Positions 7,112 to 9,058 of a stretch of DNA of 9,058 nucleotides are shown piece by piece. The notes under the pieces were generated by a model. That model was given only the letters and a program-made list of their open reading frames with translations, was not told the origin of the DNA and made no database searches. A program made the position numbers and the translations under genes. Position 1 is the first letter of the stretch; each line of letters opens with the position of its first letter. This stretch comes from Fidelibacterota bacterium 46_43 (GTDB lineage Bacteria > Fidelibacterota > Fidelibacteria > Fidelibacterales > Fidelibacteraceae): NCBI GenBank assembly GCA_001509335.1, contig LGGY01000172.1, forward strand, positions 1-9,058, in the 5' to 3' direction.

Positions 7112-7129
7112 ATTTTAACCGGTTTAAAT
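7112..7129. promoter_or_regulatory. Probable LacI-family operator O2 (near-palindrome)
   Basis: ATTTTAACCGGTTTAAAT differs from a perfect palindrome at one pair and shares TTTAACCGGTTTAAA-like halves with O1. The centres are 109 bp apart, which would allow looping by a tetramer or dual dimer binding. Confidence 0.75.
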
Positions 7130-7138
7130 ACTCTTCAA
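7112..7138 (-). promoter_or_regulatory. Candidate operon promoter overlapping O2
   Basis: On the minus strand TTGAAG (7138-7133) and TAAAAT (7117-7112) are separated by 15 bp, a short spacer. If real, O2 covers the spacer and -10, a classic repressor position. An alternative pair on the same strand, TTGGCA then TACTCT 17 bp on, lies between the two operators. Neither is decisive. Confidence 0.3.
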
Positions 7139-7500
7139 AACACACGTGCCATTCGTAATTGCAATTATTATTGAGAGTCGAAGTAACAACTAGGAGACGT
7201 GACATCTATTTCAAACCGTCCTAATGATAACAGTTACAAACTCAATCACCAAAGCTAAAAAATCAACGTCTTCTTTGAGCTCCCGTGATAAGGAATAACT
7301 ATTGACAATTATTCGTGTTTTTTGCCTTATTTGACCTTCACTTGCATGAGGGGGATTTTGAAATTACGTAACTGATGACTCAAAAGTCTGCAGGCTTGCA
7401 CTGCCAAATTAGAAATAACGTATCTAATCTGCTAGCAAATCCAGAGTCTTGGCAGTCAACCATTGGTCAAAATGATACGGTCTGAATGAAACTGAGCTGC
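7130..7500. other. Gene-less stretch upstream of the regulator
   Basis: I see no coding region. A plus-strand TTGACA (7302-7307) has only a poor -10 (CCTTAT, 7325-7330), and the ATG at 7355 opens a reading frame of only a few codons. Nothing else is supportable here. Confidence 0.5.
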
Positions 7501-7523
7501 AATGTAAAAACCTCTACATTCCT

Positions 7524-7548
7524 TCATCTGAACTTGTTCCAGAATCGC
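7524..7548 (+). repeat. CTGAAC-type REP-like hairpin, copy B
   Basis: CATCTGAACTTGTTCCAGAATC holds CTGAAC against GTTCCAG with a bulge (7528-7542). It is related to copies at 283 and 7693. Confidence 0.5.
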
Positions 7549-7554
7549 GAAGCC

Positions 7555-7580
7555 TGACTGACCTGCGTTAGCAGACTGGC
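7555..7580 (-). repeat. Inverted fragment of the GGCCAGT hairpin array
   Basis: Read on the minus strand this is GCCAGT followed by the CTGC/GCAG hairpin with loop TAAC and then GTCAGT. It matches the first hairpin of the left array (loop TGAC) and one in the right array (loop TATC). It is a single-unit copy in opposite orientation. Confidence 0.6.
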
Positions 7581-7618
7581 TCTTGGATGCTTACAACAAC
7601 TCTTTTTGAAGGGCTGTC

Positions 7619-7643
7619 ATCCCGTAATGTTCCTATACGGGAT
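7619..7643. repeat. 8-bp-stem intergenic hairpin (REP-like)
   Basis: ATCCCGTA (7619-7626) pairs perfectly with TACGGGAT (7636-7643) over a 9-nt loop. No T-run follows, so it resembles a REP unit rather than a terminator. Confidence 0.6.
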
Positions 7644-7662
7644 CTCACTCTTGCTAGGCTCT

Positions 7663-7683
7663 AGACCCCAGACTCCAGACCCC
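7663..7683 (+). repeat. Three tandem 7-bp units AGACYCC
   Basis: AGACCCC-AGACTCC-AGACCCC lies next to other REP-like units. It is a short tandem array, prone to slippage. Confidence 0.5.
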
Positions 7684-7692
7684 TCTTAATTT

Positions 7693-7720
7693 CATCATCT
7701 GAACTCGTTTCAGCATCTCG
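7693..7720 (+). repeat. CTGAAC-type REP-like hairpin, copy C
   Basis: CTGAAC (7699-7704) faces GTTTCAG (7707-7713) with a 2-nt loop and one bulge, followed by CATCTCG. It is the closest of the three copies to a well-paired hairpin. Confidence 0.55.
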
Positions 7721-7762
7721 CTTTTGACGATATACTTAGAACTGAACTCAAGTAAACCATGG

Positions 7763-7771
7763 TGGTATAAT
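7763..7771 (+). promoter_or_regulatory. Extended -10 promoter
   Basis: TGGTATAAT carries a consensus -10 (7766-7771) with the TGN extension. The -35 is weak (TGAACT at 7743-7748 with a 17-bp spacer), as allowed for extended -10 promoters. Transcription would start near 7778, just before the structured segment that ends in a terminator at 7826. Confidence 0.7.
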
Positions 7772-7777
7772 ATTTCT

Positions 7778-7826
7778 GCATGGGGGTGTCCCCGTGGGCG
7801 GAGCAGGAAATAGGCTCCGTTTTTTT
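7778..7826 (+). ncRNA. Candidate ~50-nt small RNA
   Basis: It is bounded by an extended -10 promoter and an intrinsic terminator with almost nothing between. The segment folds into a GGGG-TGT-CCCC hairpin (7783-7793) and then the terminator stem (7799-7819). A reading frame opens at ATG 7780, but it would have to cross the terminator and then the repeats, so coding is unlikely. It could be a stand-alone regulatory RNA or a decayed leader whose gene is gone. I recognise no known riboswitch or RNA family. Confidence 0.45.
7799..7826 (+). terminator. Intrinsic terminator
   Basis: CGGAGC (7799-7804) pairs with GCTCCG (7814-7819) over a 9-nt loop and is followed at once by seven T (7820-7826), then C and more T. 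This is a textbook rho-independent terminator for plus-strand transcription, ending the short RNA from 7778. Confidence 0.85.
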
Positions 7827-7887
7827 CTTTTTGTGTATAAGAATTCCCTCACAGTGTTTTTGTCTTCGATTTCTCGTTCGGTGTGAA

Positions 7888-7909
7888 AAATGGAGTCTGA
7901 CCCTGTTCT
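7888..7909. repeat. GGAGTCTGACCCT motif, right copy
   Basis: It matches 476-497 at 21 of 22 bases. Here it sits 7 bp before the right hairpin array, whereas the left copy lies at the opposite end of the left flank, next to the operon. Confidence 0.55.
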
Positions 7910-7916
7910 ATTCGGC

Positions 7917-8006
7917 GGCCAGTCTGCTAGTCTGCTATCGCAGGCCAGTCACATTTCGTGCGGCCAGTCATTGCTTTGCAAAGGCCAGTTCCGACTTCGT
8001 CGGGCC
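7917..8006 (+). repeat. GGCCAGT-spaced hairpin array, right copy
   Basis: Four hairpins are each introduced by GGCCAGT or a close variant: CTGC/GCAG with loop TATC (7932-7943), CAC/GTG with loop ATTTC (7950-7960), TTGC/GCAA with loop TTT (7971-7981) and CCGAC/GTCGG with loop TTC (7991-8003). Compared with the left array it has one extra unit and a changed second stem. A duplicated AGTCTGCT precedes the first hairpin. Confidence 0.75.
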
Positions 8007-8008
8007 TA

Positions 8009-8074
8009 AGACTCGCTGAGCTCTTCTAGCCACAAACCTCGGCTCTCCCTCCAAAAAAGCGAGTCTGTCACGAA
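8009..8074 (+). repeat. Long-range inverted pair and direct repeat, right copy
   Basis: AGACTCGCT (8009-8017) and AGCGAGTCT (8058-8066) are complementary, 40 nt apart. The copy matches the left flank (41-90 and 170-216) but lacks its 79-nt insert, and continues directly from the hairpin array. Confidence 0.6.
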
Positions 8075-8162
8075 AAAGCGTATGATCAAGAGGCACGAGG
8101 AACGCTGTGACCGATTTCATGTCTCTCGTATTGGAATGTGATACTATGAATGTAGCTTGATC

Positions 8163-8177
8163 CAATGGAATCCATTG
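8163..8177. promoter_or_regulatory. CAATGGA-A-TCCATTG palindrome, possible operator
   Basis: A perfect 7-bp inverted repeat with a 1-nt spacer lies 115 bp ahead of the small ORF of the toxin–antitoxin remnant. TTGATCCAA overlaps it (8157-8165) and recurs at 8230-8238. Toxin–antitoxin loci are usually self-repressed at such sites; here this is inferred from position only. A weak promoter candidate (TTGCAA 8196, GATACT 8220, 18-bp spacer) lies between the two TTGATCCAA copies. Confidence 0.35.
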
Positions 8178-8291
8178 ATATGGATGCAGTAAGATTTGCA
8201 ACTAGTTAATTCTCGAAATGATACTGTGTTTGATCCAAATTCAGTTTTTGTGAGTCATAATAGTGGTAAAACAGAAGAGGTGTAAGTAGAT

Positions 8292-8483
8292 ATGAGAAAA
8301 GGGAGAACCGTTAAGTTCAGGTCCTGGGTAGTTTTGAACAGGATTACGCCATGCAAGAAAGAAACTGTTCATGGCCGCAGAGTGCATCAAGTGAAACCAC
8401 ACGTAAAAGAATCTGATTCCAAAATAATGGAAGACATTATTGAGCGTAGGAAATCTGCTTTTGAAAGACTCTCGAAGTATTGA
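8292..8483 (+). CDS. Small basic protein, possible antitoxin partner of the broken Doc toxin
   Basis: 63 aa, ATG start with GAGGTG about nine bases upstream. I recognise no family. The first half is rich in K/R/H and V, with a single cysteine. The last 20 residues (about 44-63, ending ERRKSAFERLSKY) look like an amphipathic charged helix. The stop overlaps the start region of the Doc-like gene in another frame, the arrangement usual for antitoxin–toxin pairs, where the C-terminal helix of the antitoxin binds the toxin. The antitoxin role is inferred from this position and length only. It may itself be eroded. Confidence 0.5.
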   Translation: MRKGRTVKFRSWVVLNRITPCKKETVHGRRVHQVKPHVKESDSKIMEDIIERRKSAFERLSKY

Positions 8484-8891
8484 ATGGCTCTCAGAGGCTA
8501 CGGTTAATTGGGCCATAAAAATGCTTGCGCAAGAACACCCCAACGATACAATTTATGTAATAAACGATAGCCCACTTTGTTATGTATCAGGTCTTCGAGC
8601 TGTAAGCGAGTACTATGAAGATGATATTCTGATGCTAGACGCGGTAGTGATTAGAAGCATTATCAAAGGTCATCTCTTTATGACGGGAACAAAAGGTTAG
8701 GTATGTTCTTGGGCGAGATTTTTCTGCACAAGAATGGCTGCAGGCTTGATGTTGACAACGATGAGATAGTTGAAATAGCATTAAGAATTGCGGATTCCAG
8801 TAGAAATTGGGGAAGAGAAGAGATCTACAGTTGGTTGGTGAAAAGCTGCGTTTGCCGTAAACATATCCGGGGAAGCGATGAGCATAAATGA
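8461..8891 (+). pseudogene. doc: Doc/Fic-family toxin gene, frameshifted in the catalytic motif
   Basis: Doc toxins are Fic-fold kinases that phosphorylate EF-Tu through the motif HxFx(D/N)GNKR. The first part (TTG 8461, or further upstream from 8440, to the TAG at 8698) reads EWLSE early and then SIIKGHLFM; the frame is lost after M and continues TGTKG-stop. The second part is open in another frame from about 8683 to 8891 and begins GNKRLGMFLGEIFLHKNG, followed by a C-terminal helix ending EEIYSWLVK. Restoring one base (a G between ATG at 8680-8682 and AC at 8683) gives HLFMDGNKRL and a continuous protein of about 143 aa, near the usual Doc length. The break is exactly in the active site, so the present allele should be inactive. 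A sequencing error or programmed frameshift is possible but less likely. The start codon is uncertain (TAGGA lies nine bases before TTG 8461). Confidence 0.8.
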
Positions 8892-9058
8892 TAACTAATT
8901 TGGCAACAGATCAAGGTATTATTATTCTGAAGAAGGCACTGCACATTAGCAACAGTTATGACTGCAGACGATAGGAAGTAACAATAGTAGTTTGATACTG
9001 TTGACTTGCTCTCTAAATTTGAAAGAAAGAGCAACGGCAAATAAGGTCAGTTGGCGGA
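8892..9058. other. Gene-less right end
   Basis: No coding region is supported. A weak 7-bp stem, TTGCTCT (9006-9012) with AGAGCAA (9028-9034), lies here without a T-run. The next gene must lie beyond the window. Confidence 0.4.

Noticed and set aside
7302..7330. TTGACA promoter on the plus strand
   Set aside because: The -35 is perfect but the best -10 matches only three of six positions and no gene follows.
7780..8019. 79-aa plus-strand reading frame
   Set aside because: It starts inside the small RNA, runs through an intrinsic terminator and then through the hairpin repeats; no ribosome site or recognisable motif.
7968..8201. 77-aa minus-strand reading frame
   Set aside because: Half of it is the complement of the right repeat array, with no protein features.
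8241..8543. 100-aa minus-strand reading frame
   Set aside because: It lies antisense to the small antitoxin-like gene and Doc remnant, which have better ribosome sites and family motifs.
8825..9040. 71-aa minus-strand reading frame
   Set aside because: Overlaps the conserved C-terminal helix of the Doc remnant on the other strand; cysteine-rich random-looking text, no ribosome site.
1..9058. CRISPR array
   Set aside because: The GGCCAGT units are too short and irregular, the intervening segments are self-complementary, and no cas gene is present.

Overview
The window carries one tight, single-strand operon (minus strand, about 7.0 kb down to 0.5 kb) set between two repeat-rich intergenic stretches, with the remains of a toxin–antitoxin locus on the plus strand at the right end. 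Strong AGGAGG-type ribosome sites, frequent GTG/TTG starts, a secreted solute-binding protein without a lipobox cysteine, moderate GC and the style of the dispersed repeats suggest a Thermotogota bacterium, perhaps near Mesotoga/Kosmotoga. That assignment is inference and only moderately sure.

Operon, in transcription order (right to left): a LacI-family regulator (5911-6981); a polar amino-acid-type solute-binding protein (5051-5833); two HisM/GlnP-type permeases (4284-4946 and 3586-4260); a GlnQ/HisP-type ATPase (2855-3574); an Ntn-hydrolase of the isoaspartyl peptidase/L-asparaginase family (1929-2816); and an M24 (Xaa-Pro aminopeptidase-like) protein (506-1900) with altered metal ligands. 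Gene gaps are 11 to 77 nt. Two CpG-centred palindromes upstream of the regulator (7004-7019 and 7112-7129, centres 109 bp apart) look like LacI-family operators, so the system is probably autoregulated. The simplest reading is an importer for an amino acid or small aspartyl/asparaginyl compound, plus two cytoplasmic enzymes that process it. A 12-bp stem-loop after the binding-protein gene may set its transcript level above that of the permeases. Several computed starts were moved to the start codon that follows the ribosome site.

Flanks: 1-500 and 7500-8080 share repeats in direct orientation. These are an array of small hairpins separated by GGCCAGT, a GACTCGCT/AGCGAGTC pair, CTGAAC-type REP-like hairpins and a GGAGTCTGACCCT motif. 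Inside the right cluster, an extended -10 promoter (7763-7771) sits just before a short structured segment that ends in a clear intrinsic terminator (7799-7826), which is a good candidate for a roughly 50-nt RNA.

Right end: a 63-aa basic ORF (8292-8483) precedes a Doc/Fic-family toxin gene that is broken by one missing base exactly inside the catalytic HxFxDGNKR motif (about 8683). The two halves read HLFM and then GNKR in another frame. The small ORF is probably the antitoxin, by position only.
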